Assembly (NCBI RefSeq): GCF_018130165.1
Contig: NZ_JAFCLZ010000039.1
Span: 1 to 58,378, forward strand
DNA length: 58,378 nucleotides
Reading direction: 5' to 3'
Origin: Bradyrhizobium sp. JYMT SZCCT0180
GTDB lineage: Bacteria; Pseudomonadota; Alphaproteobacteria; Rhizobiales; Xanthobacteraceae
In this document: one piece after another, positions 51,226 through 58,378 of the stretch
Numbering within the stretch: the stretch's first letter is position 1
How the letters are laid out: each line of letters begins with the position of its first letter
Translations under genes and position numbers: made by a program
The notes under the pieces: generated by a model
The model's input: only the letters and a program-made list of their open reading frames with translations
Told to the model about the DNA's origin: nothing
Database searches by the model: none

Positions 51226-52152
51226 CTATCGGGTGATGGACAATTCGGCTGGTGCGCCGGTCAGCGTGCGCTTCGGCGAACAGGTGATGATCATGATCGC
51301 CAGCGTCAGGATGTAGGGCGCGGCGTTGAACAGGTGATAGCCCGAGGTGACGCCGACCGATTGCAGCGCCGGTCCCAGCGCCGCGGCGCCGCCGAACGCC
51401 AGCGACGCCCACAGGCACAGCATCGGGTCCCACCGCGCGAAGATCACCAGCGCCACGGCCGTGATGCCCTGGCCGGAGGAGAGGCCCTCGTTCCAGCTGC
51501 CGGGATAGAACAGCGACAGGAACGAGCCACCGATCCCGGACAGGAAGCCGCCGACCATGGTGGCGCGCAGCCGGATCGCCAGCACCGAATAGCCCATCGC
51601 CCGCGCCGCATCCGAACTTTCACCGGCGGTGCGGATGAGCAGACCCCAGCGCGTGGTCTTGAACGCCCAGTATAATATCGGCGCCAGCGCAATGCCGATC
51701 AGGAACAGCACGTTGATCCGCAACGCCGCGCGCACCTGCGGCACATCGCTCCACCAGCCGAAATCGATCGCCGGCAACCGCGCCGCGGTCGGTTCGATCA
51801 GCGGCTTGCCGAGATAAAAGGCAAGACCAGTCCCGAACAGCATCAACGCGATGCCGACCGCGATGTCATTCACGCGCGGCAGCGAGCAGATGCCGGCATG
51901 CAGCGCGCCCAGCATCGCGCCCGTGATCCCGGCGGCGAGCACGCCGAGCCAGGGCGAGCCACTGAGATAGGAGATGCCGTAGGCGCTCATCGCGCCCATG
52001 ACCAGCGTGCCTTCGAGGCCGAGATTGATGCGCCCCGAACGCTCGGTGATGCATTCGCCAAGACTCACGAACAGAAACGGCGTCGAGACGCGGATGGCGC
52101 CGCCGAGTACCGCGAGCGGAACGGTCCACAGTCCGAGCGATCCATCCGCCAT
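51226..52152 (-). CDS. ABC transporter permease (YufQ-like)
   Basis: The 308-residue membrane protein has eight or nine predicted helices and the BPD_transp_2-type motif GECITERSGRINLGLEGTLVMGAMSAY near residue 32, with LRATMVGGFLSGIGGSFLSLFYPGSW in the C-terminal half. Its ATG overlaps the stop of the other permease by one base (TGATG). It ends 13 bases before the BiuH-like gene. It forms the channel with the second permease. Confidence 0.88.
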   Translation of the reverse strand: MADGSLGLWTVPLAVLGGAIRVSTPFLFVSLGECITERSGRINLGLEGTLVMGAMSAYGISYLSGSPWLGVLAAGITGAMLGALHAGICSLPRVNDIAVGIALMLFGTGLAFYLGKPLIEPTAARLPAIDFGWWSDVPQVRAALRINVLFLIGIALAPILYWAFKTTRWGLLIRTAGESSDAARAMGYSVLAIRLRATMVGGFLSGIGGSFLSLFYPGSWNEGLSSGQGITAVALVIFARWDPMLCLWASLAFGGAAALGPALQSVGVTSGYHLFNAAPYILTLAIMIITCSPKRTLTGAPAELSITR

Positions 52153-53261
52153 CAGGATTTTCCTTTCAGGAAGCCGATCCGGCCGTACAGCGCGTCGCTC
52201 GCCAGCACGAATACGAAGATGATGCCCTGCAGCACCAGCACCGAGGCGTCAGGCAATCCGAGCCGTCGCTGCAGTAGCCCGCCGCTGGCGCTGATACCGC
52301 CGAGCAGGATCGCCACGGGAATGATCGCCAGCGGATTATGCCGCGCCAGGAACGCGACGAGGATGCCGGTAAAGCCGTAACCGGCCGCGAGATTGGCGTT
52401 GGTGCGGCCCTGCACGGCGGCGACTTCGACCATGCCGGCAATGCCGGCGGCGCCGCCGGCGAGGAAGCAGATCGTCAGGATCAGCTTGTTGACGCCGAGG
52501 CCGACGATTTTCGCCGCACGGATGTTGCCGCCTGCCACCCGCGCCGAGAAGCCGAACACAGTGTGATAGATCAGGACGTAGGACGCGAACGCCGCGACCA
52601 GGCCGAACGCCAGCCCCCAATGCACGTCGGTGCCGGGAATGCTGCCGATCATGTTGGCCGCGCCGATCTCGCGGGTCGAGGGCTTGTTGAGGCTGGCGGG
52701 GTCGCGCATCGCGCCCTCGACCAGATGGTTGAGCACCGCAAGCCCGATATAGACCAGCAGCAGGCTCGAGATCGTCTCGTTGACGCCGCGGTATTGCCGG
52801 AGCGCGCCCGCCAGCGTGATCCAGAGGCCGCCGCCGATCACGCCGGCGCACACCATCGCGGTCTGCACCACCAGCGGCGAGGCCCACGGCATCGCCAATG
52901 CGACTGAAGTCGCCGAAAGCGCGCCAATGAGCAGCGCGCCTTCGCCGCCGATAATGACCATACCCAGTTGCGCCGGCAGCGCCGTGCACAGCGCGGTCAG
53001 GATCAGCGGCGCGGCACGCGTCAGCGTGTTCTGCCAGGAAAACCAGGTGCCGAACGCGCCCTGGTACATGTAGAAATACAGATCGAGCGGGTTCTTGCCG
53101 AACAGCGCCACGAACAGCCCGAAGGTTGCGAGCGCGCCGACCAGCGCCGCGCCCGGGATCAGGATATATTCGATGGTCGCGCCGTAGCGTTGGAGGAAGC
53201 CGGGATCAGCGGCCGGCGCAACGCCGACCGCCTCCACCGGATCCGCCGAACCTGTTGTCAC
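52152..53261 (-). CDS. ABC transporter permease (YufP-like)
   Basis: The 369-residue permease has an extended N-terminal part and eight or more helices. Signature: LTALCTALPAQLGMVIIGGEGALLIGAL near residue 90 and GAIFVALLIGVY-type alternation including TRGVNETISSLLLVYIGLAVLNHLVEG. Its start overlaps the binding-protein stop by 4 bases (ATGA). With the YufQ-like gene it builds the heterodimeric pore of the importer. Confidence 0.88.
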   Translation of the reverse strand: MTTGSADPVEAVGVAPAADPGFLQRYGATIEYILIPGAALVGALATFGLFVALFGKNPLDLYFYMYQGAFGTWFSWQNTLTRAAPLILTALCTALPAQLGMVIIGGEGALLIGALSATSVALAMPWASPLVVQTAMVCAGVIGGGLWITLAGALRQYRGVNETISSLLLVYIGLAVLNHLVEGAMRDPASLNKPSTREIGAANMIGSIPGTDVHWGLAFGLVAAFASYVLIYHTVFGFSARVAGGNIRAAKIVGLGVNKLILTICFLAGGAAGIAGMVEVAAVQGRTNANLAAGYGFTGILVAFLARHNPLAIIPVAILLGGISASGGLLQRRLGLPDASVLVLQGIIFVFVLASDALYGRIGFLKGKS

Positions 53262-54367
53262 GAAGTGGCTCCGAGCACGCCTTCCACCAGATAGTTCATC
53301 TTCTCGAGTTCAGGATCGGTTTGGCCGCGATCGGTGCCTGATGTAATGACCGCGTTGCCCTTGTTGTCGGTGATCGGGCCCTTGAAGATGGTGTAGTTGC
53401 CGGCGACGAGCTTGGCCTTGATGTCATCGGCGTGCTTGCGCGCCTCGGCCGAGACCGCCTCGCCATAGGGCGAGCATTTGACGATCTCTTCCTTGAGGCC
53501 GCCGCGATAGAAGTTCGGAATGGTCTCTCCGGCCGCGATCATCTTGACGAATTTCGGATACAGCGCTTCCCAGTTCCACTCCGCGCCGGTGAGATACGCC
53601 TTCGGCGCCAGCGGCGACTGGTTGACGTGATAGCCGCACACCATCGCGCCGCGGCGCGCGGCGTTCTCGACCATCGTCTTGGGACCGTCGACGTGACAGG
53701 TGAGGACGTCGACGCCCTGGTCGATCAGGCTGTTGGTGGCTTCGGCTTCCTTGACCGGCATCGACCAGTCGCCGGTGAAGATCACCTGCGTGGTCGCCTT
53801 CGGGTTGGCTAGTCTTGCGCCGAGCGTGAAGGCGTTGATGTTGCGCAGCACCTGCGGGATCGGTTTCGCCGCGACGAAGCCGAGCTTGCCGCTCTTGGTG
53901 GAGTAGCCGGCAACGATGCCGGAAATATACTGCGCCTCGTCGATATAGCCGAAATAGCTGCCGGCATTGGTCGGGTCTTTGTCGCTCCAGAGGCCGCCGC
54001 AATGCTCGAAGCGCAGTTTTGGAAACTTCTTCGCCATCTTGATGACGTGCGGGTTGTAGTAGCCGAACGAGGTCGGGAACAGCAGCGACGCGCCGTCGAG
54101 GTTGATCATGGACTCGATGGTCTTCTCGACCGCGTCGGTCTCGGGGACCTTTTCTTCCTCGATCACCTTGAGGCCGGGCAGTTTCTTCAGCGCCGCCGCT
54201 CCTTGCGCGTGCGCCTGGTTGTACCCGTAGTCGTCGCGCGACCCGACATAGACGAAGCCGATGGTGGTGCCGGCCGCGCGCGCGGCGCCCGCGCCGAAAG
54301 CGGTGCCGAGTGTCAGCGCCGCACCGCCCTGCAACAGATGCCGTCGTGAAATCCTGCCAAATTCCAT
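53258..54367 (-). CDS. BMP-family ABC transporter substrate-binding protein, Tat-exported
   Basis: ATG 54367 follows GGGAG by 6 bases and is directly followed by a twin-arginine signal: RISRRHLLQGGAALTLGTAFGAGAARA. The mature 340 residues have the BMP (basic membrane protein) fold: IGFVYVGSRDDYGYNQAHAQGAAAL, FGYIDEAQYISGIVAGYSTKSGKLGFVAAKPIPQVLRNINAFTLGARLANPKA and GAMVCGYHVNQSPLAPKAYLTGAEWNW. Such proteins bind nucleosides, purine derivatives or urea-like compounds. It is the first gene of the five-gene minus-strand operon and lies divergent from the AllC-like hydrolase gene. Confidence 0.9.
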   Translation of the reverse strand: MEFGRISRRHLLQGGAALTLGTAFGAGAARAAGTTIGFVYVGSRDDYGYNQAHAQGAAALKKLPGLKVIEEEKVPETDAVEKTIESMINLDGASLLFPTSFGYYNPHVIKMAKKFPKLRFEHCGGLWSDKDPTNAGSYFGYIDEAQYISGIVAGYSTKSGKLGFVAAKPIPQVLRNINAFTLGARLANPKATTQVIFTGDWSMPVKEAEATNSLIDQGVDVLTCHVDGPKTMVENAARRGAMVCGYHVNQSPLAPKAYLTGAEWNWEALYPKFVKMIAAGETIPNFYRGGLKEEIVKCSPYGEAVSAEARKHADDIKAKLVAGNYTIFKGPITDNKGNAVITSGTDRGQTDPELEKMNYLVEGVLGATS

Positions 54368-54788
54368 GTGCTGCTCCCTCTGGCGGCTGGACCGCCCCCT
54401 ATTTCGCGGGCCGCGCCGATGCGGCGGGCTCGGGGAGCGATGTCGCAATCTTCATGCCAGAGGGCGTGAAGCGGGCATTCCTGCATAAGCTAATGAACGG
54501 ATTGAATTATCCGGGAGCGCTATCCGCCATGTAAAATTTGTGCAGGGCAGAGATGGCTAATTTTTAGGCGGCATTTCCTGATTGTATGCAAGGTCGTTAA
54601 GCAATTGTTAGATCCCGCAGCGCCGTCAGCCGGCCGATTGGCGGCGGATTTCTTGCCTTGCCGGCTGGTCAGGCGAATTGGGGCTGCTACCAGTCAGGGG
54701 GCCGCGGCGGGTTGCGTCGACGGCGCCGGCATTGAATGTGTATCGATCGGCCCGCGCTGGAAACGGCGCGGCGCTGTACAGGAAAAGC
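54368..54788. other. Divergent control region between the BMP operon and the AllC-like gene
   Basis: These 421 bases lie between two divergent units of likely shared pathway. The middle (about 54500-54610) is markedly A/T-rich, as expected for promoters in both directions. No clear long palindrome or riboswitch-like structure was recognised; short elements such as TTGTATGCAA near 54583 could be part of an operator. No gene is supported here. Confidence 0.4.
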
Positions 54789-56078
54789 ATGAGCAAGACA
54801 GAAGTGGCCAGCAGCGCGTCGGGCAAAGCAGCGCTTGGCGATGAAATCGTCGGCCGGATCGACCAGCTCTCGGCGATCTCCGAGACGCCGGCGCATCTGG
54901 CGCGGATCTTCCTTTCGCCCGAGCACCGCACCGCTGCCGACCTCATTCTGTCATGGATGCGCGAGGCCGGCATGACGGCGCGTCTCGACGCCATCGGCAA
55001 CGTCTGCGGCCGCTATGAAGGCGACCGGCCCGGCCTGCCGTGCCTGATGCTGGGCTCGCATTACGACACCGTGCGCGATGCCGGTAAATGGGACGGCCCG
55101 CTCGGCTTGATCACGGCCATCTCCTGCGTCGCCGATTTGAACCGGCGCGGACGGCGGCTGCCGTTCGCGGTCGAAGTCGTTGGCTTTGCCGACGAGGAGG
55201 GCGTGCGCTTTGCCTCGACGCTGCTCGGCAGCCGCGCGGTCGCGGGCACGTTTGTCGAGAGCGCGCTCAATTCACGCGACCATGCCGGCATTTCGATGCG
55301 CGATGCGATGGTCACATTCGGCCTCGACCCCGATCATATCGGCGCGGCCGCGCGCACCCGCCGCGAACTCCACGCCTATGTCGAGCTGCACATCGAGCAG
55401 GGGCCGGTGCTGGAAGAGAATAATCTGCCGGTCGGCGTCGTCACCGCGATCGCAGGCGCCACGCGGCTGGCGGCAAAACTGACCGGCATGGCCGGTCATG
55501 CCGGCACGGTGCCGATGGCGTTCCGGCGCGATGCGCTGGCGGGCGCCGCCGAATGCATCTGCATGGTGGAGGAGTTCTGCAAGTCCGATGCGGCCGGCCT
55601 CGTCGGCACCGTCGGCTATATCGACGCGATGCCCGGCGCCACCAACGTGATCCCCGGCCTCGCTTCCTTCACGCTCGACATCCGCGCGCCATCAGATCCG
55701 CACCGCAAGATGGCCCTCGCCGACATCGTGCGCCGCATCGAAGCCATCGCCAAGCGCCGCAATCTTGTCCTGCAGCTCGACGTCACCCACGAAAACCGCA
55801 CCGTGCCCTGCGCGCCCTGGCTGAAGGCGCAGGTTGCGGACGCCGTCGCCGCCGAAGGTTTCGGCGTGTTCGAACTGCCGAGCGGCGCCGGGCATGACGG
55901 CATGGCGATGATCGATATATCAGACGTCGCCATGCTGTTCGTCCGCTGCCGCGGCGGCATCAGCCACAACCCGGCGGAGCATGTCGAACTTGCCGATGCC
56001 GATGCAGGGGCGAGGGTGCTGCTGAGGCTGGTGGAGAATTTCAGGCCGAGGGAGACGAGTGGGGCAGGGAAAGCTTAG
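54789..56078 (+). CDS. allC: M20-family amidohydrolase, allantoate/N-carbamoyl hydrolase-like
   Basis: The start ATG 54789 is preferred because the upstream extension is atypical. The 429-residue zinc enzyme has LGSHYDTVRDAGKWDGPLG (His/Asp metal ligands), VVGFADEEGVRFASTLLGSRAVAG (Glu-Glu), ELHIEQGPVLEENNLPVGVVTAIAG (His/Glu), a dimer-type GHAGTVPM segment and the final zinc His in ISHNPAEHV. This is the allantoate amidohydrolase, hydantoinase/carbamoylase family. Divergent from the BiuH/BMP operon, it probably cleaves a C-N bond in an imported ureide or a related product. Substrate specificity is not certain. Confidence 0.88.
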   Translation: MSKTEVASSASGKAALGDEIVGRIDQLSAISETPAHLARIFLSPEHRTAADLILSWMREAGMTARLDAIGNVCGRYEGDRPGLPCLMLGSHYDTVRDAGKWDGPLGLITAISCVADLNRRGRRLPFAVEVVGFADEEGVRFASTLLGSRAVAGTFVESALNSRDHAGISMRDAMVTFGLDPDHIGAAARTRRELHAYVELHIEQGPVLEENNLPVGVVTAIAGATRLAAKLTGMAGHAGTVPMAFRRDALAGAAECICMVEEFCKSDAAGLVGTVGYIDAMPGATNVIPGLASFTLDIRAPSDPHRKMALADIVRRIEAIAKRRNLVLQLDVTHENRTVPCAPWLKAQVADAVAAEGFGVFELPSGAGHDGMAMIDISDVAMLFVRCRGGISHNPAEHVELADADAGARVLLRLVENFRPRETSGAGKA

Positions 56079-56100
56079 ACCGCCGCACTCTCAGCCGTCA

Positions 56101-56214
56101 TCGCCCGCCCGAGTGCGCAATTGCGCACGGGGGCGGGCGATCCAGTATTCCAGAGGCGCCAGTGATTGAGCCGAGAAGCCGCGACGTACTGGATGCCCCG
56201 CCTTCGCGGGGCAT
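56101..56214. repeat. Composite palindromic intergenic repeat
   Basis: The left part pairs TCGCCCGCCC (56101-56110) with GGGCGGGCGA (56131-56140) and encloses the perfect 16-bp palindrome GTGCGCAATTGCGCAC (56113-56128). The right part holds CCAGTA/TACTGG (56142 and 56187) and a 9-bp hairpin ATGCCCCGC-cttc-GCGGGGCAT (56193-56214). It resembles dispersed repeats I recall from Bradyrhizobium-type genomes. Confidence 0.7.
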
Positions 56215-56221
56215 GACAAGA

Positions 56222-56281
56222 CGTCGTAGGATGGGTAGAGCGAAGCCCATTCTCTTGGAGGCTTCGCTCTACTCTACGACG
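56222..56281. repeat. Palindromic repeat with long arms
   Basis: CGTCGTAG (56222) pairs with CTACGACG (to 56281), and the inner arms AGAGCGAAGC (56237-56246) and GCTTCGCTCT (56261-56270) pair exactly. The core GATGGGT-AGAGCGAAGC also appears in the repeat at 58143. Confidence 0.7.
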
Positions 56282-56304
56282 TTCTGCCGAGCCCGGGGGT
56301 AAAT

Positions 56305-56604
56305 GTGACATCCGTTAAGCCAAGCTTATTGATCGTCATGATGCTTGTTGGAATGGGGGCGGTCGCCAGTGCTGACGATGTGCCTTCACCCTGCGCTTCT
56401 CGAGAACCGTCTTTTTCCACCTGTTCCGAATTTGCAGATGCATGCGTTGCCTATTTCAGAAGTCCCAAAGCGCCAACCGACACGCTTCGCGATACGCTGG
56501 GTGACATGGGCGTCCATTCCTGCGTGGAATGGAAAAATCAATGCCTGCAGACTGGACTGTGGCGGGGTCCCAACTGCGTCATCATCAACGTAAAACGGCG
56601 GTAA
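56305..56604 (+). CDS. Small Cys-rich secreted hypothetical protein, 99 aa
   Basis: The start is probably GTG 56305, about 6 bases after a GGGGG run. A signal peptide (SLLIVMMLVGMGAVASA) leads to a mature part with at least six cysteines (SPCASREP, STCSEFADACVAYF, VHSCVEWKNQC, GPNC), suggesting a disulfide-stabilised periplasmic or exported protein. No domain is recognised. It is flanked on both sides by palindromic repeats; whether it has a promoter of its own is unclear. Confidence 0.6.
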   Translation: MTSVKPSLLIVMMLVGMGAVASADDVPSPCASREPSFSTCSEFADACVAYFRSPKAPTDTLRDTLGDMGVHSCVEWKNQCLQTGLWRGPNCVIINVKRR

Positions 56605-56613
56605 TCGGCAGCG

Positions 56614-56662
56614 TCATGTGGTGGGTATCGCTTCGCTCCACCCACCCTACAGACCTACATGA
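56614..56662. repeat. Palindromic intergenic repeat
   Basis: GGTGGGT (56620-56626) pairs with ACCCACC (56640-56646) and the outer TCATGT with ACATGA (56657-56662). The loop TATCGCTTCGCTCC resembles the CGCTTCGCTCT core of neighbouring repeats, so it is a member of the same family. Confidence 0.65.
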
Positions 56663-56770
56663 CAGTTCGATGACACTCTGCCCCGCACTGTTGCGGAGAG
56701 ACGAATCAATGATGTCTGGAGTACCAACGCGTGATACCAGGCACGCCGGACATTGCTCTCATCCCCGCCC

Positions 56771-58135
56771 ATGAATAGCCAGATCACATTTTCGTCGCAT
56801 CGCGAATACCGGTTTCATCAGGGGTTGTTGGCCAGTTTCGTCGCCAACAGCATCCAAGCCGTCAATTTTCTCGGTGATCGTTTCCTGCGAAAATATCATT
56901 TGTCGGCGGGCATCGAGGAATTGTACCGGCATTCGATGAATGCGGCGTTTGCGGAAGAGGAAGCCTTTCTCGTCACCGGCGCGCCGCACGCCTCCGCCTA
57001 TTATCCGCGCGACTTTGCCTGGTTCTATCCTGATGTGCTCGACCCCGAGACCATCATGGATTCCCAGGATGCTGTCCGCAGGGTTCGCCTGCTCGAGAAA
57101 AGCGTCCGGCTGATGCTGGAAGCCGTTCGCGCCGGCGTCGTCACCACCACGATCGTGCCGGCGGGGCGCAACCGCTACATCGGCATCAATTATTTTTCGC
57201 AGCCTTCGGATACGCTTCTCGGCATCCTCGCAGGCCTGGAGCAACTGCTCTCCGCCGAGCAAAGGCCGGCTTCGTATCTGGCGATGTCGCAAGGCGCGCA
57301 TGCCGGCCGCCTGTTGCTGTCGGAATATCGCGAGGACTTGAAGCGGGAGATATTCAAGCTCGCCGGAGCCCTGGAACGCTTCGATGACAACGGTCTGACA
57401 GCGCTGCTGTGCGACGTCCGCGCGCCCCGTTCTGCGGCGACCGATACCCGTGCCGAACGCCGGCGGTTCGTCACCAATGCCTGCGTCTATGCGACGTTCC
57501 TGCGCGGTATCAAGCTTGGGATCATCGAGCGGACTGAGCTGGAGCAACTGCTCGGACGCGCGCTGTCACAGTACAAGAAGGAGCTGCTGCTGCTGTTCGG
57601 CAGGCACGGCTATATCAGCCATTCCCTGGATTCCCGCGAGGGGCCGCCGGTTTATTCCATCGCGCTCGATTTCGTGAATGTGCATCAGGGCTTTTGGGAT
57701 TTGAGCAGCGCGGAAGAACGCGCGCTGTTCGCGGCCACAACCGACTTCATCCTGGCCGAGCCGCGATTTCGAGTCCCGGATACATCGCACTTTCTCGTGT
57801 CCGCCGATAATCCGCTGAACAAGCTCATTCACAAAATTGCGGCGCCGGCCTATCAGGGCCGTTCGTCCTGGCCGACCTTCAACGTTGAATTCGCCGATCG
57901 CATGCTGGACCACGATGAATGTTCCGGCACCGAGACCTATCGCACCCATGCGTGCGATATCTTGCGCGACATTCGCATCTTGACCGAAACCCACGGCGGA
58001 TATCAGGAACTGATTTCCGAAAAAGGCCTCAAATATCGCACCTGGGCCTATCAGAGCGCCGTCGCGCACTCCTGGTTTCCACGCTTCCTGACGGTCTGGC
58101 GGCGGGCGTTCGGAACGTCGCTGCTTGGGAGTTAG
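56771..58135 (+). CDS. Unknown 454-aa protein, possibly alpha/alpha-toroid (glycosidase-like)
   Basis: ATG 56771 is chosen as the first ATG with the family-like start SQITFSSHREYRFHQGLLASF; the ATG at 56753 is possible. The protein is soluble and mostly helical, with repeated helix-turn motifs and aromatic clusters such as ASAYYPRDFAWFYPDVLDP, GPPVYSIALDFVNVHQGFWDL and KYRTWAYQSAVAHSWFPRFLTVWRRAF. This pattern is reminiscent of (alpha/alpha)6 barrels of glycosidases and debranching enzymes, but no catalytic motif is certain. It lies between palindromic repeats and has no close partner gene. Confidence 0.75.
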   Translation: MNSQITFSSHREYRFHQGLLASFVANSIQAVNFLGDRFLRKYHLSAGIEELYRHSMNAAFAEEEAFLVTGAPHASAYYPRDFAWFYPDVLDPETIMDSQDAVRRVRLLEKSVRLMLEAVRAGVVTTTIVPAGRNRYIGINYFSQPSDTLLGILAGLEQLLSAEQRPASYLAMSQGAHAGRLLLSEYREDLKREIFKLAGALERFDDNGLTALLCDVRAPRSAATDTRAERRRFVTNACVYATFLRGIKLGIIERTELEQLLGRALSQYKKELLLLFGRHGYISHSLDSREGPPVYSIALDFVNVHQGFWDLSSAEERALFAATTDFILAEPRFRVPDTSHFLVSADNPLNKLIHKIAAPAYQGRSSWPTFNVEFADRMLDHDECSGTETYRTHACDILRDIRILTETHGGYQELISEKGLKYRTWAYQSAVAHSWFPRFLTVWRRAFGTSLLGS

Positions 58136-58142
58136 GTTGTAG

Positions 58143-58169
58143 GATGGGTAGAGCGAAGCGAAACCCATC
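58143..58169. repeat. Palindromic repeat after the 454-aa gene
   Basis: GATGGGT (58143-58149) and ACCCATC (58163-58169) pair exactly around AGAGCGAAGCGAA, which repeats the core of the element at 56222-56281. Confidence 0.65.
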
Positions 58170-58178
58170 GCCTCCTTG

Positions 58179-58217
58179 GTCATTCCGGGGCGCGCGTAGC
58201 GCGAGCCCCGGAATGAC
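58179..58217. repeat. Strong palindromic hairpin repeat
   Basis: GTCATTCCGGGG (58179-58190) and CCCCGGAATGAC (58206-58217) are exact 12-bp arms; inside, CGCGC and GCGCG pair around a GTA loop. It may also stop the transcript of the 454-residue protein gene. Confidence 0.65.
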
Positions 58218-58231
58218 GGAGAGAAGTGCGA

Positions 58232-58378
58232 CAAATTAACCCGACGGGCAAAATTCCGCTTCCCTCGTCGGGCAAATCAGCGGTTTGAATCGTCGCGTCC
58301 TGCCCGACAAGAGGGGCGTGCGCACGTCACGAACGCGCGGCGGGATGCGGTGGACGCTGGTTCACGTCTGACGACGGC
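58232..58378. repeat. Start of a larger dispersed intergenic repeat, cut by window end
   Basis: The stretch begins with a CCCGACG / CGTCGGG inverted pair (58240-58246 and 58266-58272) and contains a further CCCGAC element. The order of these motifs with GATGCGGTGGACGC further on resembles a long repeat often seen between genes in Bradyrhizobium genomes; that is recollection and not checked. No gene is supported in it. Confidence 0.45.

Noticed and set aside
50529..56078. A complete cyanuric-acid degradation operon
   Set aside because: A BiuH-like enzyme and a transporter are present, but no cyanuric-acid hydrolase or AtzE/G/H-like genes are seen in the window.
1..58378. tRNA, rRNA or intact insertion sequences
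   Set aside because: No cloverleaf sequence, rRNA segment or transposase frame could be recognised by eye on either strand.

Overview
The window looks like a chromosomal segment of a Bradyrhizobium-type alphaproteobacterium. The basis is high GC coding sequence with strong C/G bias at third positions, a Bradyrhizobium-style porin, many binding-protein-dependent transporters with FAD or NAD oxidoreductases, small secreted proteins of kinds common in that group, and palindromic intergenic repeats at 56.1-58.4 kb that resemble repeats I recall from those genomes. The genus is inference. No tRNA, rRNA, CRISPR array, phage or intact insertion sequence was seen.

Layout. 1-4.7 kb: C-terminal part of a giant VCBS/RTX calcium-binding secreted protein, cut by the window edge. 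4.8-6.5 kb: two unknown small proteins and a GST-like protein. 6.7-11.4 kb: ketogluconate/idonate-type locus (SDR, L-idonate 5-dehydrogenase-like enzyme, complete TRAP transporter). 11.5-14.0 kb: small unknown protein and a porin. 14.0-23.4 kb: opine-type catabolic unit (divergent LysR regulator, polyamine-type ABC importer, FAD oxidase, three-subunit HcnABC/opine-oxidase-like enzyme, RidA). 23.6-28.1 kb: small and secreted proteins plus a metallo-beta-lactamase/alpha-beta-hydrolase pair in which the hydrolase lacks its nucleophile. 28.3-36.0 kb: hexuronate/mannonate locus (fructuronate reductase-like protein divergent from a GntR regulator, second TRAP transporter, second idonate-type dehydrogenase, mannonate dehydratase).

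36.3-39.9 kb: CHAD protein, SulP transporter without STAS domain, and two flavin split-barrel proteins. 39.9-42.1 kb: a membrane-anchored protein with a phospholipase-A2-like HD-x-CY motif, encoded in relatively AT-rich DNA. 42.4-45.1 kb: LLM flavin monooxygenase, quinone oxidoreductase and DUF2889 protein on one strand. 45.3-48.1 kb: aldose epimerase-like protein, DUF3830 protein, PuuE-like deacetylase and a frameshifted cupin gene. 48.3-48.8 kb: two small secreted proteins. 49.0-56.1 kb: nitrogen-compound (ureide/biuret-like) locus with a BMP-type ABC importer, a close BiuH-like amidohydrolase and a divergent AllC-like M20 amidohydrolase. 56.1-58.4 kb: palindromic repeats around a small Cys-rich secreted protein and a 454-residue unknown protein.

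The main logic is uptake plus catabolism of plant- or soil-derived compounds: sugar acids by two TRAP systems, an amino-acid or opine conjugate by the ABC/oxidase/RidA unit, and a urea-like nitrogen compound by the BMP/BiuH/AllC unit. The items most likely to be undescribed are the HD-x-CY membrane protein, the opine-type operon with its unusual second FAD subunit, the nucleophile-less hydrolase, and the compact double-palindrome control region between the fructuronate reductase and GntR genes.
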